A stretch of DNA of 38,500 bases from the NCBI GenBank assembly GCA_947624735.1, contig CANQLM010000003.1, positions 1-38,500 on the forward strand, written 5' to 3'. The notes under the pieces are model-generated. The model did no database searches. It was not told the origin of the DNA and worked only from the letters and a program-made list of their open reading frames with translations. The position numbers and the translations under genes are program-made. The DNA comes from an uncultured Clostridia bacterium (lineage in GTDB: Bacteria > Bacillota > Clostridia > TANB77 > CAG-508). Shown in pieces: positions 8,922 to 17,232 of the stretch; position 1 is the first letter of the stretch, and every line of letters begins with the position of its first letter.

Positions 8922-8947
8922 TTTGAACTCCTTTCTCACTTGAAGTC

Positions 8948-9166
8948 CTAAATCCCATACATCTCCTTGCAAAGTTCACGGCAGTTTCCGGGACGTACCA
9001 CTTTCAAATCAGTAATGCCAGCTTGTTTATCCCGATCATAAGGATTATGAGACGTGGAAACAATGCATGGATAACTGGTAGCAGGCCCTTCAAGTAGCCT
9101 TTCTTTAATCTTTGCAAAACGGTCAGAGATGCTGTCGATGTTTCCGGAATCAGGTAAATAGGGCAT
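8948..9166 (-). CDS. Small hypothetical protein, first gene of a GC-richer cassette
   Basis: No family is recognised. The 72-residue soluble product begins MPYLPDSGNIDSISDRFAKI and contains three cysteines. The ATG at 9166 is chosen because AGAGGTAG lies seven bases upstream, rather than the in-frame TTG at 9187. It uses codons rare in the surrounding genome (CGT, CCC, GGC and one CGG in YDRDK), which supports a foreign origin. The upstream region carries a strong promoter with a palindrome at the predicted start point. It probably forms a two-gene transcript with the gene ending at 8727. Confidence 0.6.
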   Translation of the reverse strand: MPYLPDSGNIDSISDRFAKIKERLLEGPATSYPCIVSTSHNPYDRDKQAGITDLKVVRPGNCRELCKEMYGI

Positions 9167-9194
9167 AAAAAAATCTACCTCTTTCAATGTGTAT

Positions 9195-9250
9195 TATTGA
9201 GCAATAATGCTCAATACCTATATTATAGCACAAAATAGCTAAAAAGTCAA
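9195..9250 (-). promoter_or_regulatory. Promoter with operator-like palindrome for the minus-strand cassette
   Basis: Read on the minus strand, TTGACT (9245-9250), a 17-base spacer and TATAAT (9222-9227) form a strong promoter with a start near 9215. Directly over the start lies a perfect palindrome at 9195-9216: arms TATTGAGCA and TGCTCAATA around a 4-base centre. The position suits a repressor operator, or a 5'-end hairpin of the message. Confidence 0.75.
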
Positions 9251-9336
9251 AAAAATTGCTATTTTCTTGTAAAAATTACTAGTTTTCTTGTAATAAAAAA
9301 TAGTATTAATTATTTATCAAAAATACTTGCAAATAA

Positions 9337-9365
9337 TTGTAATTGAAAATAAATTATGATAAAAT
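9337..9365 (+). promoter_or_regulatory. Probable promoter of the site-2 protease gene
   Basis: TTGTAA at 9337-9342, a 17-base spacer and TAAAAT at 9360-9365. Upstream, TTTTCTTGTAA occurs twice as a direct repeat (9262-9272 and 9283-9293), 21 bases apart, that is two helical turns, and could bind a regulator of this or the divergent promoter. Confidence 0.55.
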
Positions 9366-9395
9366 ACAATAAAAATAAAACGGTAGGAAAGGAGA

Positions 9396-9417
9396 GCATA
9401 ATAATTAATTATTATGC
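9396..9417 (+). other. Perfect 22-base palindrome between ribosome site and start codon
   Basis: The bases read identically on both strands (half-site GCATAATAATT). It sits between AAAGGAG (9388-9394) and the ATG at 9427. In RNA it forms a hairpin that shortens the 32-base ribosome-site-to-start distance to about ten. Confidence 0.7.
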
Positions 9418-9426
9418 AAATATTAA

Positions 9427-10170
9427 ATGTTTTTTACTAATTTTTCAAATCCTTGGATGATGTTGTTTTTAATAATTTTAATAGCAGATAATCTAGGATA
9501 TTATTTAAGAACACCAGGGGCATTTCTTGCACTAATTTTATCAATTCCTGGAATTTTAATTGCAATTACATTCCATGAGTTTGCACATGGATGGATGGCA
9601 GATAAATTAGGAGATGATACTCCAAGAATGCAAGGACGACTAACATTAAATCCCTTAAAACATTTAGATCCAATAGGAGCAATTTTACTAATAACAGCAG
9701 GATTTGGATGGGGAAAACCAGTTGAAATCAATCCTAATAATTTTAATAGAACAATAAGTATTAGAAAAGGAAATGCACTAGTATCTTTAGCAGGACCACT
9801 AATGAATTTTATTCTTGCAGTTGTTTTTTCAATAATATATGGATTATTATTAGCCTTTGGAAGAGGATTTTTAGCAACAACTTTAGGAGAAATAATAGAT
9901 GGCGTCATAATATATACAATATCAATAAATGTAGGACTTGGAGTATTTAATTTAATACCACTTCCACCACTTGATGGCTCAAAAATACTTTCAGCATTTT
10001 TACCATCTAAAGCAAGAGCATGGTATGCAAGCCATGAAAGACTATTATATATAATTTTTATAGCAATATGGATTACTCCACTGGCAAGTTTAATAATATC
10101 TCCAGGAATAAAATTAATAAACACAGGATTAATAAAATTAATAAATCTAATAGTAGGATTAGGAGCATAA
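9427..10170 (+). CDS. Site-2 protease family (M50) membrane metalloprotease
   Basis: Intramembrane zinc protease family; the substrate is unknown. The 247-residue product has about five to six hydrophobic segments, the HExxH motif HEFAH at residues 50-54 in a membrane helix, and the second metal-ligand motif PLDG with D183. It resembles the short RseP-less family (YwhC-like) lacking a PDZ domain. In-frame stops at 9424 and 9406 make ATG 9427 the first possible start. The Shine-Dalgarno is unusually far upstream, with a perfect palindrome in between. The stop abuts the tsaD start. Confidence 0.9.
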   Translation: MFFTNFSNPWMMLFLIILIADNLGYYLRTPGAFLALILSIPGILIAITFHEFAHGWMADKLGDDTPRMQGRLTLNPLKHLDPIGAILLITAGFGWGKPVEINPNNFNRTISIRKGNALVSLAGPLMNFILAVVFSIIYGLLLAFGRGFLATTLGEIIDGVIIYTISINVGLGVFNLIPLPPLDGSKILSAFLPSKARAWYASHERLLYIIFIAIWITPLASLIISPGIKLINTGLIKLINLIVGLGA

Positions 10171-11151
10171 ATGAAAGATATATATATACTAGGAATTGAA
10201 TCAAGCTGTGATGAAACTGCTGCTTCTGTTGTAAAAAATGGAAGAGTAGTTTTATCAAATGTGATTAATACACAAATTGACATACATAAATTATACGGTG
10301 GAGTTGTGCCAGAAATAGCTTCAAGGAACCATATTTTAAATATTTCAGAAGTTGTAAAATTAGCAATAAAAGAAGCTAATATAGATTTAAACAAAATAGA
10401 TGCAGTAGCATGTACTTATGGTCCAGGCTTAGTAGGAGCATTACTAGTAGGGCTTTCTTATGGAAAAGCTTTAAGTTATGCTTTAAATGTCCCTTTAATA
10501 GGAACTAATCATATTGAAGGACATATTGCAGCTAATTATATTACATATCAAGAATTAAAACCACCTTTTTTATGCGTAATGATGTCAGGTGGCAACACTC
10601 AAATAATATACATTAAGGATTATACAGAATTTGAAGTTTTAGGAAGAACAAAAGATGATGCAGTAGGTGAAGCATTTGACAAAGTAGCTAGAATAATGGA
10701 GTTAGGGTATCCAGGAGGACCTAAAATAGACGAATTAGGTAAAAACGGAAAGCCTAGTATAGAACTTCCAAAAACACATATGGAAAATTTAGATTTTAGC
10801 TTTAGTGGAATTAAAACAGCAGTTATAAATTTACACCACAAAAATCCAAATATTAATAAAGAAGATTTATGCAAAAGTTTTGAAAAAACTGTAGCAGAAA
10901 TTTTAGTAGAAAATACACAAAAAGCAATTAACAAAACAGGAATTAATACAATAGTTTTAGCAGGAGGTGTTTCTGCAAATAGCTATATAAGAAATGAATT
11001 TTTAAAATTAAATAATGCTAAAGTATATATGCCAGACTTAAAATTGTGTACAGATAATGCTGCAATGATTGCATCGGCAGGATATTATGATTTCGTAGCA
11101 GGAAAAATAAGCGATTTGACATTAAATGCAGAGCCAGACTTAAAATTATAG
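10171..11151 (+). CDS. tsaD: tRNA N6-adenosine threonylcarbamoyltransferase TsaD
   Basis: Transfers the threonylcarbamoyl group to A37 of ANN-decoding tRNAs, with TsaB, TsaC and TsaE. The 326-residue product has the ASKHA fold and family signature [14 protein letters not shown] at the N-terminus. Metal ligands H114 and H118 lie in NHIEGH, with D295 in CTDNAA, and the glycine-rich VMMSGGNTQ and LAGGVSANS loops are present. ATG follows the upstream stop with no gap, so translation is coupled to the protease gene; the functional link is probably only positional. Confidence 0.96.
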   Translation: MKDIYILGIESSCDETAASVVKNGRVVLSNVINTQIDIHKLYGGVVPEIASRNHILNISEVVKLAIKEANIDLNKIDAVACTYGPGLVGALLVGLSYGKALSYALNVPLIGTNHIEGHIAANYITYQELKPPFLCVMMSGGNTQIIYIKDYTEFEVLGRTKDDAVGEAFDKVARIMELGYPGGPKIDELGKNGKPSIELPKTHMENLDFSFSGIKTAVINLHHKNPNINKEDLCKSFEKTVAEILVENTQKAINKTGINTIVLAGGVSANSYIRNEFLKLNNAKVYMPDLKLCTDNAAMIASAGYYDFVAGKISDLTLNAEPDLKL

Positions 11152-11178
11152 GTATTTATAAAAAGGAGAATAAAAATA

Positions 11179-11883
11179 GTGTCAATATATGCGATAGGAG
11201 ATTTACATTTATCTTTTGGTACAGATAAGCCAATGAACATTTTTGGAGAAAACTGGGAAAATTACGAGGAAAGAATAAAAAAATATTGGAATGAAACAAT
11301 AAAAGAAGAAGATGCAGTATTACTTCCAGGAGATTTTTCGTGGGCAACATATCTAAAAGATACATTGCAAGATTTTGAATATTTAAGTAAATTAAACGGA
11401 AAGAAAATTCTGCTTAAAGGTAATCATGATTATTGGTGGACGACTTTAAAAAGTATGAGAGAATTTTTAAAGCAAAATAATTTTTCTAATATAGATTTTT
11501 TATTTAATTCATCTATTGAATTAGAAGAAGCTATAATAGTAGGAACACGTGGATGGCCTTTTAACGAAACAGATAATAGTGAAAAGATGCTAAACAGAGA
11601 AACTTCTAGGCTAGAATTATCTATAAAAGATGCTATGCAAAAAAATAGTAATAAAAAAATTATATGTATGATGCATTATCCTCCAATAACCAAAAATATG
11701 ATAGAAAAAAATAAAAAAAGTGAATATCTAGAAATTATGAAAAGAAATAATATAAAAGAATGCATTTATGGTCATTTACACGGAAAATCTCATGAAGATG
11801 CAGTAGAAGGAAATATTGAAGGAATTAATCTTAAATTAGTTAGTTCAGATTATTTAGAATTTAAACCAATAAAAATTGTGTGA
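11179..11883 (+). CDS. Metallophosphoesterase (calcineurin-like)
   Basis: Probable dinuclear-metal phosphoesterase; the substrate is unknown. The 234-residue product has the family motifs in order: GDLH (D8, H10), GDFSW (D52), GNHD (N82, H83), MMHYPP and a C-terminal GHLHG. Overall it resembles the COG1768 type of predicted phosphohydrolases. The start is GTG 11179, with AAAGGAG ten bases upstream. It follows tsaD by 27 bases and is likely co-transcribed. Confidence 0.88.
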   Translation: MSIYAIGDLHLSFGTDKPMNIFGENWENYEERIKKYWNETIKEEDAVLLPGDFSWATYLKDTLQDFEYLSKLNGKKILLKGNHDYWWTTLKSMREFLKQNNFSNIDFLFNSSIELEEAIIVGTRGWPFNETDNSEKMLNRETSRLELSIKDAMQKNSNKKIICMMHYPPITKNMIEKNKKSEYLEIMKRNNIKECIYGHLHGKSHEDAVEGNIEGINLKLVSSDYLEFKPIKIV

Positions 11884-11967
11884 ATAAGCAACAAAAATTG
11901 TGTAATTTTCAATAAATGAAATTTATGAAAATTGAAGCTTTATTAGATATAGAAAGGAAATAAATTT

Positions 11968-12801
11968 ATGAAAATAACAAAAGTTGAAGCATTAGAAAAA
12001 AGAGCAAATAGAATAAGACAAGACATTATTACTTCAATTTATTATGCTAAATCAGGACATCCGGGTGGTTCTTTATCAATAGCAGATATTTTATCGGTAT
12101 TATATTTTAATGAAATGAATATAAATCCGCTAAAGCCAGATGACAAATCTAGAGATAGATTCATTCTATCAAAAGGACATAGCGCTCCAGCATTATATGC
12201 AGTTCTTGCTGAAAAAGAGTATTTTTCAAGAGAAGATTTAGTAACATTAAGGCATATAGATAGTCCTTTTCAAGGACATCCAGATATGAATAAAGTACCG
12301 GGCGTAGATATGACAACAGGTTCTTTAGGACAAGGTTTGTCAGTTGCAAATGGAATGGCAATGGCTTCTAAAATGGATAGAATGGGTTACAGAGTATATT
12401 GCTTACTTGGAGATGGAGAATTAGAGGAAGGACAAATTTGGGAAGCAGCTATGACATCAAGTAAATACAAACTAGATAATTTATGTGTAATAGTTGATGC
12501 TAATGAACTTCAATTAATAGGAAAAACAGATGAAGTAAAAGGGTTATATCCAGAGTCAATAGAAGCAAAATTTCAAAGTTTTGGATTTAATACAATGATG
12601 ATTGATGGGCACAATATAGAAGAAATAATGAAGGCTTTTGAAAACGCAGAAATGACTAAAGAAAAGCCAACTGCAATAATTGCAAAAACTATCAAAGGAA
12701 AAGGAATTTCTTTTATGGAAAATAATCCTGCTTGGCACGGAAAAGCATTAAATGATGAAGAGTACAAAAAAGCACTAGAAGAACTAAATAGCAATGATTA
12801 A
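11968..12801 (+). CDS. Transketolase, N-terminal subunit
   Basis: Carries the thiamine-diphosphate pyrophosphate-binding half of a split transketolase in the non-oxidative pentose phosphate pathway. The 277-residue protein has KSGHPGGSLS (H31), SKGHSAPALY (H71) and the TPP-binding motif GDGELEEGQ starting at residue 148, followed by N179. Start ATG follows GAAAGGAAA. The partner subunit begins 28 bases downstream; the split form is common in clostridia and archaea. A modest AT hairpin (about 11902-11934) lies in the 84-base upstream gap, where no promoter is clear. Confidence 0.95.
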   Translation: MKITKVEALEKRANRIRQDIITSIYYAKSGHPGGSLSIADILSVLYFNEMNINPLKPDDKSRDRFILSKGHSAPALYAVLAEKEYFSREDLVTLRHIDSPFQGHPDMNKVPGVDMTTGSLGQGLSVANGMAMASKMDRMGYRVYCLLGDGELEEGQIWEAAMTSSKYKLDNLCVIVDANELQLIGKTDEVKGLYPESIEAKFQSFGFNTMMIDGHNIEEIMKAFENAEMTKEKPTAIIAKTIKGKGISFMENNPAWHGKALNDEEYKKALEELNSND

Positions 12802-12829
12802 ATAGAAACTAAAAAGAAAGGAAAAACTA

Positions 12830-13780
12830 ATGGAAGAAGATAAGAAGATTGCTACAAGGGAAAGTTTCGGAAAAGCACTTTGTGAATTAAAAGATGAAAA
12901 TATCATTGTACTTGATGCAGATTTAAACTCAGCAACCAAAACAGAATATTTTAAAGAAAAATATCCAAAGCAATATATAGAATTAGGTATAGCAGAGGCA
13001 GATATGTTAGGAACTGCAGCAGGATTAGCAACTTGTGGTAAAATACCATTTGCTACAACTTTTGCAGTATTTGCAACAGGAAGATGTTATGACCAAATAA
13101 GAACAAGCATAGCTTATCCTAATTTAAATGTAAAAATATGTGGAACTCATGGAGGAATTACAGTTGGAGAAGATGGTGCAACACATCAAATGTTAGAAGA
13201 TATTAATTTAATGAGAGGACTTCCAAATATGGTAGTCATATCACCATCGGATGATGTTCAAACAAAGAGCTTAGTTAAAGAAATTGCAAAATATAAAGGA
13301 CCAGTATACTTAAGACTTGCAAGATATGCTACTCCAGAAATTTATGCAAATGATGTTGAATTTGAAATCGGAAAAGGAATTCAATTAGGAGATGGAATTG
13401 ATGCAACTGTATTTAGTACAGGAGTTACAGTATCAGAAGCACTAAAAGCACAAGAAGAGTTGCTAAAAGAAGGTGTAGATATCAGAGTTGTTGATATTCA
13501 TACTATTAAACCTATTGACAAAGAACTTATAGTAAAATGTGCAAAGGAAACAAGCATATTATTATCAGTAGAAGACCATAATGTAATAGGTGGATTAGGG
13601 ACAGCAATAGCAGATGTATTAGCAGAAGAATATCCAAAAAAGCTAATCAAATTAGGAATAAATGATTGCTTTGGAAAATCAGGAAAAGCAGAAGACTTAA
13701 TGGAATATTTTAAAATAGATAGTAAGGCAATAGTAGAAATATTAAAAGAAAAATTATATATAAATAATAATTCAAAATAA
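12830..13780 (+). CDS. Transketolase, C-terminal subunit
   Basis: Provides the pyrimidine-binding and C-terminal domains of the split transketolase. The 316-residue protein has the catalytic glutamate E56 in ELGIAEADMLGTAAG, a THGGITVGEDGATHQ loop and the C-terminal swivelling domain (about residues 185-310). The ATG at 12830 follows GAAAGGAAAA. It lies between the N-terminal subunit and galE, forming a small sugar-metabolism operon. Confidence 0.95.
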   Translation: MEEDKKIATRESFGKALCELKDENIIVLDADLNSATKTEYFKEKYPKQYIELGIAEADMLGTAAGLATCGKIPFATTFAVFATGRCYDQIRTSIAYPNLNVKICGTHGGITVGEDGATHQMLEDINLMRGLPNMVVISPSDDVQTKSLVKEIAKYKGPVYLRLARYATPEIYANDVEFEIGKGIQLGDGIDATVFSTGVTVSEALKAQEELLKEGVDIRVVDIHTIKPIDKELIVKCAKETSILLSVEDHNVIGGLGTAIADVLAEEYPKKLIKLGINDCFGKSGKAEDLMEYFKIDSKAIVEILKEKLYINNNSK

Positions 13781-13802
13781 ATAATCGAAAGGAGAAAATG
13801 AT

Positions 13803-14801
13803 ATGTCAGTATTGGTAACAGGAGGAGCAGGTTTTATAGGCTCACACACAGTTGTAGAATTATTAAATGCAGGATATGAGGTAGTTATTGTAGATAACTT
13901 TTCAAACAGTAATCCTAAAGCATTAGAAGCAATAAAAAAAATAACAGGAAAGGATTTTAAATTTTACGAAGTAGATATTTTAGATACAGAAAAATTAGAT
14001 AAAGTTTTTGAAGAAAATCCAGATATAACATCAGTTATACATTTTGCAGCATTAAAAGCAGTTGGAGAATCAGTTGAAAAACCAATAGAATATTATCACA
14101 ATAATATAACAGGAACTTTATCACTTGCATCTTGTATGAAAAAACATAATGTAAAGAAAATAGTATTTAGTTCATCAGCAACAGTTTATGGGGATCCTGC
14201 ATCAGTACCAATAAAAGAAGATTTTCCAAAACATGCAACAAATCCTTATGGACAAACTAAAGTAATGAATGAACAAATATTAGAAGACATATATGTATCA
14301 GATAATACATGGAGCATTGTGCTTCTTAGATATTTCAATCCAATAGGAGCGCATGAAAGTGGATTAATTGGAGAATCGCCAAATGGAATTCCTAATAATT
14401 TAATGCCATATATTAATCAAGTTGCTCTAGGAAAATTAGACCATTTAAATGTATTTGGAAATGACTATCCTACTCCAGATGGAACAGGTGTAAGAGATTA
14501 CATACATGTTGTTGATTTAGCAAAAGGCCACATAAAAGCAATTGAAAGAACAGAAAAAATGACAGGAGTTGAAACTTATAATTTAGGAACAGGAACAGGA
14601 TATTCTGTTTTAGATATTGTTAAAAATTTTGAAAAAGCCAATAATTTAAAAATTAAATATGAAATTGCACCACGAAGACCAGGAGACATTGCAGAATGTT
14701 ATGCTGATCCATCTAAAGCAGAAAAAATATTAGGATGGAAAGCTGAAAAAAATCTTGAGGATATGTGTAAAGATTCTTGGAATTTTACAAAAAATGCCTA
14801 A
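13803..14801 (+). CDS. galE: UDP-glucose 4-epimerase
   Basis: Interconverts UDP-glucose and UDP-galactose using bound NAD. The 332-residue short-chain dehydrogenase-like protein has the nucleotide motif [10 protein letters not shown] at residues 6-15, the catalytic Tyr149 and Lys153 in YGQTK, and the serine cluster at 123-125. [16 protein letters not shown] is typical of GalE. It starts at ATG 13803, after AAAGGAG. Third gene of the transketolase operon; supplies UDP-galactose for glycan synthesis or uses the Leloir pathway. Confidence 0.94.
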   Translation: MSVLVTGGAGFIGSHTVVELLNAGYEVVIVDNFSNSNPKALEAIKKITGKDFKFYEVDILDTEKLDKVFEENPDITSVIHFAALKAVGESVEKPIEYYHNNITGTLSLASCMKKHNVKKIVFSSSATVYGDPASVPIKEDFPKHATNPYGQTKVMNEQILEDIYVSDNTWSIVLLRYFNPIGAHESGLIGESPNGIPNNLMPYINQVALGKLDHLNVFGNDYPTPDGTGVRDYIHVVDLAKGHIKAIERTEKMTGVETYNLGTGTGYSVLDIVKNFEKANNLKIKYEIAPRRPGDIAECYADPSKAEKILGWKAEKNLEDMCKDSWNFTKNA

Positions 14802-14815
14802 AAAGTAAAAAATTT

Positions 14816-14872
14816 CTTTTTGTATAATATTTTATTATATGCATATAATATATAATGAAAATATACAAAAAG
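14816..14872 (+). other. AT-rich hairpin after galE that covers the next ribosome site
   Basis: CTTTTTGTATA (14816-14826) pairs perfectly with TATACAAAAAG (14862-14872); the bases between are also self-complementary. The 3' arm overlaps the AAAAAGGAG ribosome site of the DUF378 gene, so the fold could both end galE transcription and hide that site. A potential -10 (TATAAT) lies within it. Confidence 0.5.
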
Positions 14873-14884
14873 GAGTAAAAGACA

Positions 14885-15079
14885 ATGAAAATTATAGATT
14901 ATATTGCTTTAGTATTAGTAATAATCGGAGCTATAAACTGGGGATTAATTGGACTATTTGGATTTGACTTAGTTGCAACATTATTTGGTTCAATGAGTGT
15001 AATTAGTAGAATAGTTTATACATTAGTAGGAATCGCAGGTTTATGGTCAATAAGATTTTTTGCTAAAGTTGATGACTAA
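14885..15079 (+). CDS. DUF378 family small membrane protein
   Basis: A 64-residue protein with two membrane segments. It begins MKIIDYIALVLVIIGAINWG, the hallmark INWGLIGLFGFDLVA of DUF378 follows, and it ends with a second helix and a short KVDD tail. The function of the family is unknown. Its ribosome site AAAAAGGAG is partly in the hairpin described upstream. A shared terminator follows. Confidence 0.85.
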   Translation: MKIIDYIALVLVIIGAINWGLIGLFGFDLVATLFGSMSVISRIVYTLVGIAGLWSIRFFAKVDD

Positions 15080-15125
15080 TTAAAATATTGGTACAAAAAA
15101 ATTATGTACTAAACTTAAATAATAA

Positions 15126-15168
15126 GATGAACCCAAAATGTACTGAAACATAATGGGCTCATTTTATT
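15126..15168. terminator. Convergent terminator between DUF378 gene and receiver-domain gene
   Basis: ATGAACCCA (about 15127-15135) pairs with TGGGCTCAT (15154-15162), with one mismatch, and the sequence runs into TTTTATTTA on the + strand and A/T-rich bases on the other. It lies between converging genes. Confidence 0.55.
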
Positions 15169-15608
15169 TAATTATCGCCAATTTCAAAAGGTTCTTTATT
15201 TTGTAATCTATCTCTTAAATCATTTAATCTTCCTTTTAAATCTTTTTCATCAATTGGAATAATGTCAATTACTCCTAAATCATGAAGTTCATCAGTAAGT
15301 TTTATTTTATCAGATGAAAAAAGTACAGTTGGAATTTTTATATTTCTCTTTTTTAACTCTCGTAACATTAAAAGTCCACAATCTTTGCTAGCTTCTCTAC
15401 CAGGAGATATTGGAAAATGCATATCTAAAATCAATAAATCAAAAGGTACTTGGGGAAAACCAGTTTCAACAGAATGAATATTGTCATGTAAGGCATTTAT
15501 GCCAGATGAAAAGTTTTGGTGATAATCTAGATTATCAAGATTTAAATTCATAGCCAATTGAATAGCAAAAATTTTTTGGATACAATCATCAATCATAATA
15601 CAGTTCAT
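15168..15608 (-). CDS. Stand-alone receiver (REC) domain protein
   Basis: A 146-residue protein resembling a single CheY-like receiver domain without an output domain. D7-D8 form the acidic pair, D62 in LLILDMHFP is the likely phospho-acceptor, and Ser98-Ser99 in VLFSSDK may be the switch residue. The usual Lys-Pro after the last strand is replaced (IIPIDEKD), so normal phosphorylation is uncertain. The start at 15608 is preferred over upstream ATGs because GAGGGGAG lies eight bases upstream. No histidine kinase is adjacent. It is divergent from the ATPase pair and might regulate it or be unrelated. Confidence 0.7.
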   Translation of the reverse strand: MNCIMIDDCIQKIFAIQLAMNLNLDNLDYHQNFSSGINALHDNIHSVETGFPQVPFDLLILDMHFPISPGREASKDCGLLMLRELKKRNIKIPTVLFSSDKIKLTDELHDLGVIDIIPIDEKDLKGRLNDLRDRLQNKEPFEIGDN

Positions 15609-15664
15609 ATATAAATCTCCCCTCATATAATTAATAATATTATCTTTAGTATACGCACACTCAC

Positions 15665-15692
15665 ATCTTAACAAACTAAAAAATAAAGTCAA
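15665..15692 (-). promoter_or_regulatory. Probable promoter of the receiver-domain gene
   Basis: On the minus strand TTGACT (15687-15692), a 16-base spacer and TAAGAT (15665-15670). The rest of the 277-base divergent region is AT-rich and contains a short tandem repeat, CTTAAAATGT / CTTAAAAATGT, near 15712-15732. Confidence 0.5.
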
Positions 15693-15806
15693 TAGTTTTG
15701 ATAAAAATTCTTAAAATGTCTTAAAAATGTAATAATACCAGAAAAAGGGAAGATTTTGATAAAAAATAAAGTTTTAAAAAATCAATACAAAATGTATTAA
15801 AAAATA

Positions 15807-15835
15807 TTGACTTATTTGAAAAAATGATATAAAAT
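15807..15835 (+). promoter_or_regulatory. Promoter of the ATPase / TOPRIM-like pair
   Basis: TTGACT at 15807-15812, a 17-base spacer and TAAAAT at 15830-15835, about 50 bases before the ATG. A strong promoter of its own fits an independent accessory module. Confidence 0.7.
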
Positions 15836-15885
15836 AGTATAAGTTAGTAGTAAAATTGATACAATATTAAGGGAGGTTGTTTTGA

Positions 15886-17232
15886 ATGTTTACTTATATA
15901 AAAGCCAAAAACTTTAAATCTTTAAAAAACATTGAATTTAACTTAAATAGAACCAAAACAAAAACTAACCAATTAATTTCTATATATGGAGAAAATGGAA
16001 GCGGAAAAACTAATATAGTAGATTTATTTGTAATTCTACAAAAATTAACTTTTGCAAGATGTGCAGATATAATCTTTAATAAAATGAGAATGGAATTTAT
16101 AGAAATGCAAAAAGACTTAGTAGAACAACCAAATCTAAATTTAAAAAGTTTCTTCTCTCCAGTAATAGAATTAGAAAAGTATAGAATGTTAAATGAAAAT
16201 GCACCAACAGAAATTGAATATGGTTTTAAAATAAACAATAAAGAAGGTATTTATAGTATAAAATTTGATAATGAAATCTTAGAAGAAAAAATATACTATG
16301 TTGCAGATAAACAAAGAGCATATTTGTTCGAAGTATGCAAAGAAGGAGAAAAAATAAAAAAGCAATTAAATAATAGTATATTTAAAAATGAGAAGTATAA
16401 TGAAGAATTAAAAGAAACCATTGATAAATACTGGGGAAAATATTCTTTTTTGTCATTGTTATTAGAAGAAAAACACGAAAAGAATAAAGAATATGTTATA
16501 AAAAACATATCTAAAAATATTTTTGATGTAATAGATGATTTCTTATCAATTGTTATTAATGAAGACAAAGAAAGATACAAAACATCTATACAAAGAAAGA
16601 GAAATAATATACAAAGAGGAAGCATTGATAAAGAAAGATTATATGAAATAAAAAATAAAGAAAGAATACTAAATATATTTTTCACTCAAGGATACGCAGA
16701 TATAAAAGCAGTTAATTATAAAATAAATGAAAGAAAAGGTAAACTAGATTATGAGCTATATTTTAAAAAAAATATAGGTGGAAAATTAAAATCAATACCA
16801 GCTGAATTAGAATCTAATGGTACCAAAAGAATATTAAATCAGCTAGAAACTTTATCAGACTCTTTACTAGGTAAAACAGTTGTAATAGATGAAATAGATA
16901 ATGGAATACATGATTTATTAATGAAAAACATTATTATGTCAATGAAAGATGAAATAACAGGACAACTAATTATTACAACTCATAATACTTTATTGTTAGA
17001 GGTATTACCAAAAGAATGTATATATATATTATCATCAGATTATAATGGAAATAAACAAATTAAATCTATAAAAGAATATGAACAAAAAGTACAAAGAAAT
17101 AATAATGCCCGTGATTTATATTTGAAAGGATTATTTGGAGGAATACCAACAACTGATTATATTGACTTTGAAGAAATCAAATATGCTCTAGAAGATGCAA
17201 AGAAACAAAAGAAGGATAAAAATGATAACTAA
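15886..17232 (+). CDS. AAA/ABC-type ATPase, probable defence effector partner
   Basis: A 448-residue ATPase of the COG1106-like group (AAA_15/AAA_21), relatives of which occur with nuclease partners in anti-phage systems such as AbiL/RloA-type pairs. Seen: the SMC-like N-terminus KAKNFKSLKNIEFNLN, Walker A GENGSGKT at 35-42, ABC-like signature ESNGTKR at 309-315, Walker B VVIDEID at 332-338 and H366 in ITTHN. A long charged helical insertion lies between the halves (about 80-300). The ATG follows GGGAGG. It overlaps the next gene by 11 bases, so both proteins are likely made as a pair. Defence is inferred from architecture only. Confidence 0.75.
   Translation: MFTYIKAKNFKSLKNIEFNLNRTKTKTNQLISIYGENGSGKTNIVDLFVILQKLTFARCADIIFNKMRMEFIEMQKDLVEQPNLNLKSFFSPVIELEKYRMLNENAPTEIEYGFKINNKEGIYSIKFDNEILEEKIYYVADKQRAYLFEVCKEGEKIKKQLNNSIFKNEKYNEELKETIDKYWGKYSFLSLLLEEKHEKNKEYVIKNISKNIFDVIDDFLSIVINEDKERYKTSIQRKRNNIQRGSIDKERLYEIKNKERILNIFFTQGYADIKAVNYKINERKGKLDYELYFKKNIGGKLKSIPAELESNGTKRILNQLETLSDSLLGKTVVIDEIDNGIHDLLMKNIIMSMKDEITGQLIITTHNTLLLEVLPKECIYILSSDYNGNKQIKSIKEYEQKVQRNNNARDLYLKGLFGGIPTTDYIDFEEIKYALEDAKKQKKDKNDN

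Noticed and set aside
9501-10394. Long open frame of 297 codons on the minus strand
   Set aside because: It lies wholly antisense to the site-2 protease and tsaD, has no ribosome site, and its sequence is the low-complexity mirror of those genes.
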